A stretch of DNA of 18,592 nucleotides, from contig JBHEMR010000097.1 in the NCBI GenBank assembly GCA_046262495.1, forward strand, positions 1 to 18,592. The letters are read 5' to 3'. Each line of letters begins with the position of its first letter. Position 1 is the first letter of the stretch. The translations under genes and the position numbers were made by a program. The notes beneath the pieces are model-generated. The model was not told the origin of the DNA. It saw only the letters and a program-made list of their open reading frames with translations, and searched no databases. Source of the DNA: GCA-003244245 sp046262495. GTDB taxonomy: Bacteria > Actinomycetota > Actinomycetes > Mycobacteriales > Pseudonocardiaceae. Positions 1 to 6,674 of this stretch are shown here, in pieces.

Positions 1-5
1 GGATT

Positions 6-350
6 TCAGTGGTTGTGGTCGTGGCCGGCGGGCCGGGCGGCCAGCACGGCGGCTCGCTCCGCGACGTCGTTCGGGCCGACCATCCCGGCCGCCACGAGCA
101 CCGACTCCAGCGCGGCGAGCCAGCAGCGGTAGTAGCTGAAGCACTGCCCCGCCGGGTAACCGCGTTCCCACCCGGCGATCTGCGCGATCAGCGCGGCCTG
201 GAACTGCGCCCACTCGAACGCGCCAGCGTCGTAGAGGGTGACGGCCAGTCCGAACGCTCGGCTCTCCCACGGCTCGGCGAACATCAGCTCGCCGTTGCGG
301 CGCGGCGGTGCGGCGGCCCCGTCGATCTCCAGGGGCGCGGCCGCCGTCAT
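6..350 (-). CDS. Nitrile hydratase accessory (activator) protein
   Basis: This 114-residue protein resembles the N-terminal half of a nitrile hydratase beta subunit: an F-A-E-P-W-E-S-R-A-F motif near residues 24-33 and a Y-Y-R-C-W-L-A-A-L-E helix near residues 73-82. That is the architecture of the small activator proteins (P14K/NhlE type) encoded next to cobalt nitrile hydratases. In that family the activator binds the alpha subunit and helps insert and oxidise the metal centre, probably by subunit exchange. The ATG overlaps the alpha-subunit stop as ATGA, so translation is probably coupled. The order beta-alpha-activator is usual for cobalt enzymes. The C-terminus carries an H-D-H-N-H tail that could bind metal; this is inference. 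The gene is complete, with its stop only 5 nt from the window edge, so I cannot see whether the operon continues. Confidence 0.85.
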   Translation of the reverse strand: MTAAAPLEIDGAAAPPRRNGELMFAEPWESRAFGLAVTLYDAGAFEWAQFQAALIAQIAGWERGYPAGQCFSYYRCWLAALESVLVAAGMVGPNDVAERAAVLAARPAGHDHNH

Positions 351-952
351 GGCGCCTTGACCTTCGCCACGCCGACCATGGCGTCGCGGGTGACCAGCCC
401 GGCCAGCTCCGCTTCAGACATGTCCTCGGTGCCGGCCGGCCGCTCCGGCAGCACTAGCCAGCGCACCTCGGAGCTGGAGTCCCGGACCACGATCTCGGTC
501 TCGGCGGGCAGCTCAAGGCCCATTTCGGCCAGTACGGTGCGCGGCTCGCGCACGACCCGCGCGCGGTAGGCCGGGTCCTTGTACCAGCTCGGTGGCAGTC
601 CCAGCACCGGCCACGGGTAGCACGAGCACAGCGTGCAGACGATGACGTTGTGGGTGTTCACGGTGTTTTCTACGACCACAATGTGCTCGCCCTGCGGCCC
701 CTTAAAGCCGAGCTCGGCGATCGCGGCGGTGCCATCGGCGAGCAGCCGCTCGCGATACTCCGGGTCGGTCCACGCCTTGGCGATCACCTTGGCGCCGTTC
801 ATCGGCCCAACCGATGTCTCGTAGGTCTGGATGAACTTGTCCATCACCGACGGGTCGACCAGGCCGCGCTCGGTGAGGAGTTGCTCCAGCGCCTCGGTGC
901 GCAACGCGATCGGCAACCGCTCGGCCGATTCGGTAGATGTTGTCTCGGTCAC
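347..952 (-). CDS. nthA: Cobalt-type nitrile hydratase alpha subunit
   Basis: The protein has 201 residues, the usual alpha-subunit length. It carries the metal-binding claw C-T-L-C-S-C at residues 106-111, followed by Y-P-W-P-V-L-G-L-P-P-S-W-Y-K. Threonine at the second position (serine in iron enzymes) marks the cobalt type. In the family, the second and third claw cysteines are oxidised to sulfinic and sulfenic acids and the centre hydrates R-CN to R-CONH2 in the cytoplasm. The C-terminal stretch with V-R-E-P-R-T-V-L and the L-V-T-R-D motif is also typical. The gene starts at GTG, overlapping the beta-subunit stop as GTGA. Thiocyanate hydrolase is a related alternative, but there the beta-type subunit is split in two, whereas here beta is one chain. 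The substrate cannot be read from sequence. Confidence 0.95.
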   Translation of the reverse strand: MTETTSTESAERLPIALRTEALEQLLTERGLVDPSVMDKFIQTYETSVGPMNGAKVIAKAWTDPEYRERLLADGTAAIAELGFKGPQGEHIVVVENTVNTHNVIVCTLCSCYPWPVLGLPPSWYKDPAYRARVVREPRTVLAEMGLELPAETEIVVRDSSSEVRWLVLPERPAGTEDMSEAELAGLVTRDAMVGVAKVKAP

Positions 953-1620
953 GACACGGGCTCCAGGTAGCTCTCATACAGCTCGTCGGTCAGCACGAAG
1001 GGCTCGGCGTCGACACCCCACAGCTCACGGGAGTCGAAGCGCACGGTGTAGACGTGCTGCGGATTCTCGCCGAGGAAGTGGGCGTGGGTGTCGGGCAGCA
1101 CCGCGGCGGGCTGGACCATCTCGATGACGCCGCGGTGCCCGCGCAGGTAGTGAGGCAACCGGGTGTGGCCCTCCGGCTGCATGTCCTTGACGCGCACCGC
1201 GTTGCCGACAGCAAAACGCGGCGGCTGGTCCACACTGCGCAACGAGCCGGGACCGGTCGGCGCGTAGTCGGGTTTGTTCGGCTCTGGAACGGGCGGCTCC
1301 TCGATGTCCTGGCCACGTAGCTTGCGCGTCCTTGCCTCGACCGCCCCGGGGGCGAGAATCGCGCTATCGACAAGCATCAACTCGGCGGCGTTGAGCCAGC
1401 GCCCGTAGTAGCCGTCCTCGAAGTAGTCGTCGCGGTCTAGCCGCGCTAGCGCGTGCCGGAAGGCGTCAAGATTGCGCCCGGAAACCCGCCCCATCGACAA
1501 CAGGGTCAACGCGAACGCCCGGCCCTCCCACTCCTGCGCGAAGAGCGGTTCGTCCGCGGTCGGCGCCTTGGCCCGGCCCCACCCCTCGGCGCCACCCAGG
1601 TCCGCGATCCGATTCACCAT
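949..1620 (-). CDS. nthB: Nitrile hydratase beta subunit
   Basis: The 223-residue product aligns by eye with beta subunits along its whole length. It begins M-V-N-R-I-A-D-L-G-G, where most relatives have a V-N-G-I-Y-D-x-G-G start. It has the E-W-E-G-R-A-F helix, a D-G-Y-Y-G-R-W-L segment, the P-P-R-F-x-V-G-x-x-V-R-V strand and a C-terminal P-x-H-V-Y-T-V-R-F-x-S-R-E-L-W-G core that packs against the alpha-subunit metal centre. I chose the ATG at 1620 because GGAGG at 1630-1626 sits 5 nt before it; the in-frame GTG at 1626 lies inside that ribosome site. The gene follows the DsrE-like gene after a 63-nt gap that contains a strong hairpin, and it overlaps the alpha gene by 4 nt. The altered N-terminus may affect the substrate tunnel; that is inference. 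Confidence 0.93.
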   Translation of the reverse strand: MVNRIADLGGAEGWGRAKAPTADEPLFAQEWEGRAFALTLLSMGRVSGRNLDAFRHALARLDRDDYFEDGYYGRWLNAAELMLVDSAILAPGAVEARTRKLRGQDIEEPPVPEPNKPDYAPTGPGSLRSVDQPPRFAVGNAVRVKDMQPEGHTRLPHYLRGHRGVIEMVQPAAVLPDTHAHFLGENPQHVYTVRFDSRELWGVDAEPFVLTDELYESYLEPVS

Positions 1621-1635
1621 GTGCACCTCCGATGG

Positions 1636-1679
1636 TCGTGAGTGCGTAACAGTGTCCTCACGCTGTTACGCACTCACGA
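1636..1679. repeat. Perfect 17-bp inverted repeat, intercistronic hairpin
   Basis: TCGTGAGTGCGTAACAG at 1636-1652 is exactly complementary to 1663-1679, leaving a 10-nt loop at 1653-1662. It begins 4 nt after the DsrE-like stop and ends 5 nt before the ribosome binding site of the nitrile hydratase beta gene. There is no T-tract on either side, so it is not a classical intrinsic terminator. It could be a GC-rich terminator without a U-tail, an RNA-processing or stabilising element, or an attenuator that sets hydratase expression below that of the upstream genes. Confidence 0.8.
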
Positions 1680-1683
1680 GGGT

Positions 1684-2169
1684 TCACACCGTCCAGGTCT
1701 GCATGATTAGCGCGTTCTGTCGGCGCGCCGTCAGCACCGAGTCCAGGACGTCGAGCGGGTTGATGGCCTTCACGCCCTCTATCATGTCGATCTCGCGCAT
1801 GCCGTAGAGCGCCGCGGCCGAGAACCGGCAAGCGTAGACGTGACCGCCCTCGTCCATGAACGTCTGCAGCTGCTTGTTGTAGCTCAGCGCACCGGGGAAC
1901 GGCTCATCGCCGACCTTCGGATAGCCGCGGGTAGCCGCCGCCATCAGTGATCCCGGGCCGTAAAGGACCAGATGCGTGTCGAACCCCTTGCGGTTGATCC
2001 GGGTCGCCGTCAGCATATTGACCAGACCCACCGAGCCCTCGAACGGCACCGTGTGCATGAGGATGTACGCCTTCTCGCCCGGCTCGGCCTGAATGTCCTC
2101 GAATACTTTTTCCTCGTAGTCGACGATCGCGTCGCCCTTGCTGACCCTCTCACCCACGATCTGTGCCAC
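1684..2169 (-). CDS. DsrE-like protein, MSMEG_0572/Sll0783 family
   Basis: This 161-residue protein matches my recall of the MSMEG_0572/Sll0783 nitrogen-starvation-response family. Recognisable parts are the V-F-E-D-I-x-A-x-P-G-E-K-A start, the F-E-G-S-V-G-L-V-N segment near residues 43-51, K-G-F-D-T near 61-65, V-Y-A-C-R-F at 111-116 and an ending in x-T-W-T-V. The fold is DsrE/F-like, and Cys114 is in a position suited to sulfur relay or redox chemistry. In other genomes the family sits in the Nit1 (nitrilase/radical-SAM) cluster, genetically linked to cyanide assimilation; its biochemical role is not settled. Here it stands between a single-cysteine flavoprotein and a nitrile hydratase. 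It starts at GTG, with AAAGGAAG 7 nt upstream as the ribosome site. A sulfur- or cyanide-handling role is inference. Confidence 0.8.
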   Translation of the reverse strand: MAQIVGERVSKGDAIVDYEEKVFEDIQAEPGEKAYILMHTVPFEGSVGLVNMLTATRINRKGFDTHLVLYGPGSLMAAATRGYPKVGDEPFPGALSYNKQLQTFMDEGGHVYACRFSAAALYGMREIDMIEGVKAINPLDVLDSVLTARRQNALIMQTWTV

Positions 2170-2220
2170 CGTGAGACTTCCTTTCGTGTCGGGTTGTTTT
2201 CCTTCGGGCGGATCTCGCGG

Positions 2221-2478
2221 TCACACCGCGGGGTTCTGCGGCCGGGGAGGCGGCGCCCACTGCTGGCGGTGACTGCCCGGCATCGACCGCATGATCCGGT
2301 TCCGCAACGGCCACGGCAGCGCCCGGTAAACCGGGGCGAACAGCCGCAGCCAGAAGAGCTCCTTGAGGCCGCGCGGCAGGCGCGGGGCCCGTGCGGCGTG
2401 CTGCCGCGCCACTTGCTCGTGCGCCGCGATCAGCAGGTAATGCTCGGAATTGCGACGAAGCCACTGGGAGAACGACAT
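2221..2478 (-). CDS. Uncharacterised 85-residue basic protein
   Basis: I do not recognise this gene. It encodes 85 residues rich in Arg, Trp and Pro: an N-terminal amphipathic stretch (M-S-F-S-Q-W-L-R-R-N), a central hydrophobic run around residues 41-55 containing L-F-W-L-R-L-F-A-P-V-Y, and a proline-rich tail. There is no signal peptide and no cysteine. The ATG lies one base after the TGA of the flavoprotein gene, so translation is almost certainly coupled. The ordered operon position and the absence of an alternative gene support it as real. The basic character and short hydrophobic patch would suit a peripheral membrane anchor or a partner of the flavoprotein; this is inference only. Confidence 0.65.
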   Translation of the reverse strand: MSFSQWLRRNSEHYLLIAAHEQVARQHAARAPRLPRGLKELFWLRLFAPVYRALPWPLRNRIMRSMPGSHRQQWAPPPRPQNPAV

Positions 2479-2479
2479 G

Positions 2480-3823
2480 TCAGCGCTTCTTGAGTGAGTT
2501 GAGGCCGTTCTGTGCTGCCAGGGCAATGGGCTCGTTGAGCGCCCCAATGGCCGGCGAGTAGACGTTCTCCATGGTCGCGAGGTCGCCCAGGGTGAAACCG
2601 AACTTGACTGCCATCGCGAGGAAGTCGGCTCGTTCCTTGATCCCCTCCTGGCCGACCATCTGGGCACCGATCAGCCGCAGGCTGACCGGTTCGGCGAGCA
2701 GCTTGACCTTGACCGGTTTGACGCCCGGGTAGTAGCGGGCCCGCGAGATACCTTGGGCGACCCCCACGACGTACGGGATGCCCAGCGCGGTGGCGGTGGT
2801 TTCGCCGAAGGACGCCCCGCCGATCACCCACTTACCGGCCGGGGTGCCCCACGGCACGTATACCGCGCGGTACGCCCGGTTGCCGCCGCCGGCGTTGGTA
2901 CCGGCGACCTTGCCCTGGGCGTAGGCGTGGCTGCCGGTCAGCCCCTGCAGCGGGACTCGGGTCAGTCCGTGCGGGATCTCGGCGCAGTCACCGGCGGCGA
3001 ACACGTCGGGCGCCGAGGTGGACATGCGCTGATCTACGATCACGCCACCGGTCGAGCCGATCTTCAGGCCGGCCTTCGTGGCGATTTTGGTGTTCGGTTG
3101 CTTGTGGGTGCATACCACGACGATGTCGGCATCCAGCTCGCCCTCCGAGGTCCGGATCCCCCGAACGTGACCACCGTGATCACCGAGGAACGCCTCAAGG
3201 GTGGTGTTGTAGTGCGTGACGATGCCGAGTTCGCCCCACGACTCCTCGACCGGTGCCATGATGTCCGGGTCAGCCATCTCGGCCAGCGGCCACGGGTGAG
3301 GGTCGACCAGATGGGTCTCAATGCCGCGGTGGGCCAGCGAGGTGACCATCTCCACGCCGAGCGGCGAGGCCTCGACCACCACGGCCTTCTTCACCGTGTC
3401 AAGGACCTTGTCCCACTCCATGGCCCTACGGATGTTCTTGACGTAATACAGACCGTCGAGGTCGCCGCCGGGCACTCCGGGATCGGCGTAGTCGAAGCCG
3501 GTCGCCACCACCACGGTGTCGTAGGAGACCTCGCCCTCCCCGGCCACCATGACGACCTTGCGCACGGTGTCCAGCGCGCTGACCTCGGTGTTGTAGTGCA
3601 CGTCGATACCAGCGTCGACGTAGACCTGCTTGCCGGCCAAGAACAGCCGCTCGAAGTCGGGGATCTCCTTGCCGTGCACGTAGGGGATGCCGCAGGGGCT
3701 GTAGGCGACGTCCTCATACTCGGTGTAGACGACGACGTCGGCCTCCGGATCGGCCGCCTTAACACCGCCGGCGGAGCCCAGACCAGCGGCCCCCCCGCCA
3801 ATGATCACCGTCCTGCGCGGCAC
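2480..3823 (-). CDS. Single-cysteine FAD oxidoreductase, CoA-disulfide reductase/NADH oxidase family
   Basis: The 447-residue protein opens with the FAD-binding motif G-G-G-A-A-G at residues 9-14. It has one active-site cysteine, Cys44, in S-P-C-G-I-P-Y, where CoA-disulfide reductases and NAD(P)H sulfur oxidoreductases carry theirs. The second FAD motif, D-V-F-A-A-G-D-C-A-E, and a C-terminal dimerisation domain follow. Where the NAD(P)H Rossmann glycines should be (V-V-V-G-G-G-Y-I-G-x-E in relatives) the sequence reads V-V-V-E-A-S-P-L-G-V-E, so pyridine nucleotide binding may be altered or lost. I chose the GTG at 3823 because GAAGAAGG lies just upstream; upstream ATGs at 3859 and 3874 lack a ribosome site. 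The gene leads the left operon behind a strong promoter. It is a candidate for the reductive step of coenzyme M synthesis or for reducing a thiol, disulfide or persulfide; that is inference. Confidence 0.85.
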   Translation of the reverse strand: MPRRTVIIGGGAAGLGSAGGVKAADPEADVVVYTEYEDVAYSPCGIPYVHGKEIPDFERLFLAGKQVYVDAGIDVHYNTEVSALDTVRKVVMVAGEGEVSYDTVVVATGFDYADPGVPGGDLDGLYYVKNIRRAMEWDKVLDTVKKAVVVEASPLGVEMVTSLAHRGIETHLVDPHPWPLAEMADPDIMAPVEESWGELGIVTHYNTTLEAFLGDHGGHVRGIRTSEGELDADIVVVCTHKQPNTKIATKAGLKIGSTGGVIVDQRMSTSAPDVFAAGDCAEIPHGLTRVPLQGLTGSHAYAQGKVAGTNAGGGNRAYRAVYVPWGTPAGKWVIGGASFGETTATALGIPYVVGVAQGISRARYYPGVKPVKVKLLAEPVSLRLIGAQMVGQEGIKERADFLAMAVKFGFTLGDLATMENVYSPAIGALNEPIALAAQNGLNSLKKR

Positions 3824-3890
3824 GGATAACCTTCTTCCGGCGTTTACGATGGGGCTCATCCAGCGACGTTGCATACACAATAAGTGATGC

Positions 3891-3910
3891 GCGTTTATCA
3901 TACTGAACGC
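3891..3910. promoter_or_regulatory. Candidate operator, inverted repeat over the -10 box
   Basis: GCGTT at 3891-3895 and AACGC at 3906-3910 form a 5-bp inverted repeat with a 10-nt spacer, covering the -10 hexamer and part of the promoter spacer. A second loose dyad, GCAT (3871-3874) with ATGC (3887-3890), lies beside it. These are reasonable sites for the adjacent XRE-cupin regulator to repress the leftward operon, but five base pairs can arise by chance. Confidence 0.4.
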
Positions 3911-3924
3911 AATGTGACTGTCAA
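3897..3924 (-). promoter_or_regulatory. Near-consensus sigma-70-type promoter for the left operon
   Basis: Read on the minus strand, a perfect -35 hexamer TTGACA (3924-3919) is followed after 16 nt by TATGAT (3902-3897). Transcription would begin near 3890, about 65 nt before the flavoprotein GTG. The -35 box overlaps the ribosome site of the divergent regulator gene, so the two units share control DNA. Such a close match to consensus is uncommon in high-GC actinobacteria. Confidence 0.75.
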
Positions 3925-3935
3925 GGAGATCACTC

Positions 3936-4595
3936 ATGGCCAGGTCGGCGGCCGCAGGCGGCCCCAGTTCCATGGGCGGCAGCCCCGGGCAGAATGGACT
4001 GCCGCCCGACGGCGTCAGCCCCGCGCCGGAGTGGGAGCCGATCGTCGGGGCCATCGGCCCCAAGGTTCGCGAACTCCGCCAGCAGCTCGGGCTCTCGCTG
4101 CAGCAGCTGGCCAGCCGGGCTCAAGTGTCGGCCGCCGCGATCCACAAGGTCGAGCGCAACGACATGGTTCCGACGATCACCACGCTGCTCAAGCTGGCCG
4201 CCGCGCTGGGCCGTCCGATCGGGCACTTCGTGAACGCCGCGCCCGGCCAGCTGCAGGTGGCTGCGCACACCCCGGCCACCGGGCGCCCGGCGCTACCCGC
4301 ACCAGCTCCGGGCGTGGAGCTGGCCGGCATCGGTGGACCACCGGAGCGCTTCCGGGCAGCTGGGGCGGTGGCCACGCTGGCGCCCGGCGCCGAGTCCGGC
4401 GCTGAGGTCGCGCCGCGCCCCGGCGAGGAGCTGCTGCTCGTGCTCGACGGCACATTGGCCGTTGAGGTCGCCGGTGAGCAGTACACGCTGCGCCGGGGCG
4501 ACGCGTTGCACTACCCGACCGACAACAACTACCGCTGGTCCAACACGGGGCGTCGGCCAGCCCGGGTGGTCCGGTATTCGCTACGCGGCAGCTGA
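3936..4595 (+). CDS. XRE-family regulator with C-terminal cupin domain
   Basis: This is a 219-residue two-domain regulator. After a flexible Gly/Pro-rich leader comes an XRE helix-turn-helix at about residues 42-96, with L-S-L-Q-Q-L-A-S-R and a recognition helix containing S-A-A-A-I-H-K-V-E-R. A cupin domain follows at about residues 140-216, with E-E-L-L-L-V-L-D-G and R-R-G-D-A-L-H-Y-P. The usual cupin metal-binding histidine pair in the first motif is not evident, so the pocket may bind an organic ligand without metal. Many such regulators sense a pathway substrate or product and act next door. The ATG has AAGGAG 8 nt upstream. The gene diverges from the flavoprotein operon and converges, one base apart, on the end of the CoM-like operon. 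It is therefore placed to co-ordinate both; this is inference. Confidence 0.9.
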   Translation: MARSAAAGGPSSMGGSPGQNGLPPDGVSPAPEWEPIVGAIGPKVRELRQQLGLSLQQLASRAQVSAAAIHKVERNDMVPTITTLLKLAAALGRPIGHFVNAAPGQLQVAAHTPATGRPALPAPAPGVELAGIGGPPERFRAAGAVATLAPGAESGAEVAPRPGEELLLVLDGTLAVEVAGEQYTLRRGDALHYPTDNNYRWSNTGRRPARVVRYSLRGS

Positions 4596-4596
4596 T

Positions 4597-5274
4597 CTAG
4601 CAAGCACCCGTCCCGGTCGGACCAATCCAGCCCAGTCCTGCGAGCAGCGCCGCACCGGACGAGGCACCGACCGCGACCAGCCGGGCCGCCGCAGCGTGCG
4701 CCCGGGGCTCGTCGCGGGCGGCCAGCGCGAGCAGCACGGCGTGCGCTGGCTCGATGCACTGGCCGCGTGCCGCCCAGGTCAAGAACGCCGCGGCCGGTTC
4801 AGCGGTCCGTACGGAGGCGGCCACCGCGGACAGCTCGGGCTCCGCCGCTGGCCCGCAGCGGGCTCGTGCGGCGAGCAGCGCCCCGGCCAGCACGTCGTCC
4901 CCGGCCGGAGTGAGCCCCGGCCCACGCCCGCCGAGGCGTGCGGCCAACGTGGCCAGGTCGGGCGCAGCAGGGAGCGGGGCGACGGCGGGGAGCGCGGGGA
5001 GCTCGCCCACCCAGGTCGGCGCATCCAGCGCCACCGCCCACCCCGGCCCCGTCAGCCGGAAACCGTCCGTCCACACCGGAGTGCCGGGCCGCAGCGCCGG
5101 CAACACCGGACACCGCAGGTGCAGCGGACCGGCCGGCGCCCGCGCGGACGTCACCGTGAGCAGCCCCACCGGGAACCGCAAGTAGGCCGCCCGCGAATAG
5201 ACGGCGACCACCCGACCCCCGCCGGGGTCGTCAAGCACCTCGCGGGCCCCGAGCCCGACGTCGAGCGCCCTCAC
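4597..5274 (-). CDS. DUF2877 protein (AllH/YlbF-like)
   Basis: The 225-residue product carries the DUF2877 hallmark G-L-T-P-A-G-D-D at residues 120-127, in a G-x-G-P-G-L-T-P-x-G-D-D-x-L-x-G context. In Escherichia coli the DUF2877 protein AllH works with AllG (DUF1116) and FdrA as the oxamate carbamoyltransferase of allantoin catabolism; I state this from recall. Here the gene overlaps the DUF1116 gene as GTGA, so the two are probably made as partners. No FdrA-like (succinyl-CoA-synthetase-type) gene is present in the window. I chose the GTG start at 5274 because it overlaps the upstream stop; the longer reading frame to 5319 lies inside the neighbour. It is the last gene of the seven-gene operon. 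A carbamoyl- or phosphate-transfer role in this pathway is possible but unproven. Confidence 0.8.
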   Translation of the reverse strand: MRALDVGLGAREVLDDPGGGRVVAVYSRAAYLRFPVGLLTVTSARAPAGPLHLRCPVLPALRPGTPVWTDGFRLTGPGWAVALDAPTWVGELPALPAVAPLPAAPDLATLAARLGGRGPGLTPAGDDVLAGALLAARARCGPAAEPELSAVAASVRTAEPAAAFLTWAARGQCIEPAHAVLLALAARDEPRAHAAAARLVAVGASSGAALLAGLGWIGPTGTGAC

Positions 5275-6674
5275 TGGGCCAGGCGGGCGCCCAGTGCGGC
5301 CAGCGCCTCGGTGAAGCACTCCCGCGGCGCGGTGGCCACCCCGGCGCCGATCTGCCCGACGCCCGAGGACGAGTGCAGGATGCCGGTGGTGACCTGCGGG
5401 GTGACTCCCAGCTCCACAACGCGCCGCACGTCCACCCCGACCGGCGTGCCGCTGAAGTCCAACGGCGGCAACGTGAAGCGGCTGCTGGTGCCGACGCAGA
5501 TTTGCTGGAACGCCTCGGTGGCCCGCCTCGCGTCGGCCATCGAGCCGCCGAGGAACGCCGCCACGGCCGGCGAGCCAGCGGCTGCCGGGCCACCCAGCCC
5601 GACCAGCTCGAGCACGGCAGAGTCACCGATGTCCCGGGCGGCGTCCTCGGGCCCGTAGCCGGAGTAGTACAGCGCATCCTTGATCGGCGGGGCGTCGGTG
5701 ATATGCCACTCCGGCGAGCCGGCGAGCTTGATCCCGAACGTGGTCCCGTTGCGGGACATGGACGTGACGATGCTCGACCCGCTCACCTGCTCGGCCCACA
5801 GGGTGAGCGCCTTGGCCGCGGCCATCGCCAGGGTGAGAAAGAACAAGTGGTTGCCGGACAGGAAGCGGGCCATCGGACCGCGCTGCTGCTGCGGCAGCTC
5901 GACCAGCTGCGGCAGCCAGGTGCGGACGAGCAGGTTGGTCGCGGCCTGGGTGCGCATGTGCAGGTCATCGCCCATCGAGACGCCCTGCGCGGCCAGGCTG
6001 AGGATGTCCAGGGGGCCCGCGGAACTCAGGACCCGGGTCAGCGCCGGGCCGGCGACGTCGCGCAGAAACCGCAGCCGTTCGACTGCCGCGTCAGTGTCCC
6101 GGCCGAACCAGGCCACCTCGCCCGCGCCTTGGCTGACCGGCGCGTAGGACCGGGTGCCGCCTACGCGGTCGGCCACCACGAAGACCGGTGCTGTCGGGCC
6201 GATTGCGCTCGCCATCGGAACCACGGCCTGGTGGTGATTGGCCGGCTCCAGCGCCACGTCACCACCGGCCAGCAGTCGCTGCGCCTCGTCGACGTCGGCC
6301 GCCCAACCCTCGGCGACCACGGCGGCCCTCATCGAGCGGCGCAGCGGGTCGCACACCTGCCCGAAATCGATTGCCGGTCCGCAGTGCAGCAGGGCGCGGC
6401 CCGCCACCCCGGGCACGGCCTGCGCCACCGTGGACACCTCGACGAGCTGCGGCACGCCAGAATCCAGCCGCCGCACCACCTCGGCGTTGGCTGCATCCAC
6501 AGTGGATCCATGGTCACCGTATAGCCGGCTCAGCGTGGCCACCGCATGCAGATCGCCGCCGGCCGGGATCCGCCAGTCGACGTGCTGTACAGCCACGCCC
6601 TGCGCCCGCAGAGCATCGGCGAACATCGGCAACCCTACGTTGACCACGCTGACGTGGTCCGGCAGCACGCTCAC
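5271..6674 (-). CDS. DUF1116 protein (AllG/YlbE-like carbamoyltransferase subunit)
   Basis: This 467-residue protein fits DUF1116 in length and pattern. It has V-N-V-G-L-P-M-F-A-D at residues 12-20, N-H-H-Q-A-V-V-P-M near 146-154, M-G-D-D-L-H-M-R at 234-241 (relatives have M-G-D-E-x-H-x-R), and S-R-N-G-T-T-F-G-I further on. DUF1116 is AllG, a subunit of E. coli oxamate carbamoyltransferase, found with DUF2877 and FdrA. The gene starts at GTG, overlapping the upstream lyase stop as GTGA, and overlaps the DUF2877 gene downstream the same way. Family members normally accompany purine-degradation genes, none of which occur here. The pair may have been recruited to act on a carboxylate or amide intermediate of the sulfonate pathway; that is inference. 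Confidence 0.82.
   Translation of the reverse strand: MSVLPDHVSVVNVGLPMFADALRAQGVAVQHVDWRIPAGGDLHAVATLSRLYGDHGSTVDAANAEVVRRLDSGVPQLVEVSTVAQAVPGVAGRALLHCGPAIDFGQVCDPLRRSMRAAVVAEGWAADVDEAQRLLAGGDVALEPANHHQAVVPMASAIGPTAPVFVVADRVGGTRSYAPVSQGAGEVAWFGRDTDAAVERLRFLRDVAGPALTRVLSSAGPLDILSLAAQGVSMGDDLHMRTQAATNLLVRTWLPQLVELPQQQRGPMARFLSGNHLFFLTLAMAAAKALTLWAEQVSGSSIVTSMSRNGTTFGIKLAGSPEWHITDAPPIKDALYYSGYGPEDAARDIGDSAVLELVGLGGPAAAGSPAVAAFLGGSMADARRATEAFQQICVGTSSRFTLPPLDFSGTPVGVDVRRVVELGVTPQVTTGILHSSSGVGQIGAGVATAPRECFTEALAALGARLAQ

Noticed and set aside
347..1620. Thiocyanate hydrolase instead of nitrile hydratase
   Set aside because: Thiocyanate hydrolase has separate short alpha and beta subunits corresponding to a split nitrile hydratase beta chain. 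Here beta is a single 223-residue chain and the third gene is activator-like. The substrate remains open.
3824..4063. Longer N-terminus for the flavoprotein (ATG starts at 3859, 3874 and further upstream)
   Set aside because: These starts have no ribosome site and run across the promoter and into the divergent regulator gene. The GTG at 3823 has a strong site and places the FAD motif at residue 9 as in relatives.
4333..5658. Long plus-strand open frame across the regulator end and the DUF2877/DUF1116 genes
   Set aside because: It is an antisense shadow from high GC, of low-complexity Arg/Pro/Gly composition, with no domain; the minus-strand genes are clearly real.
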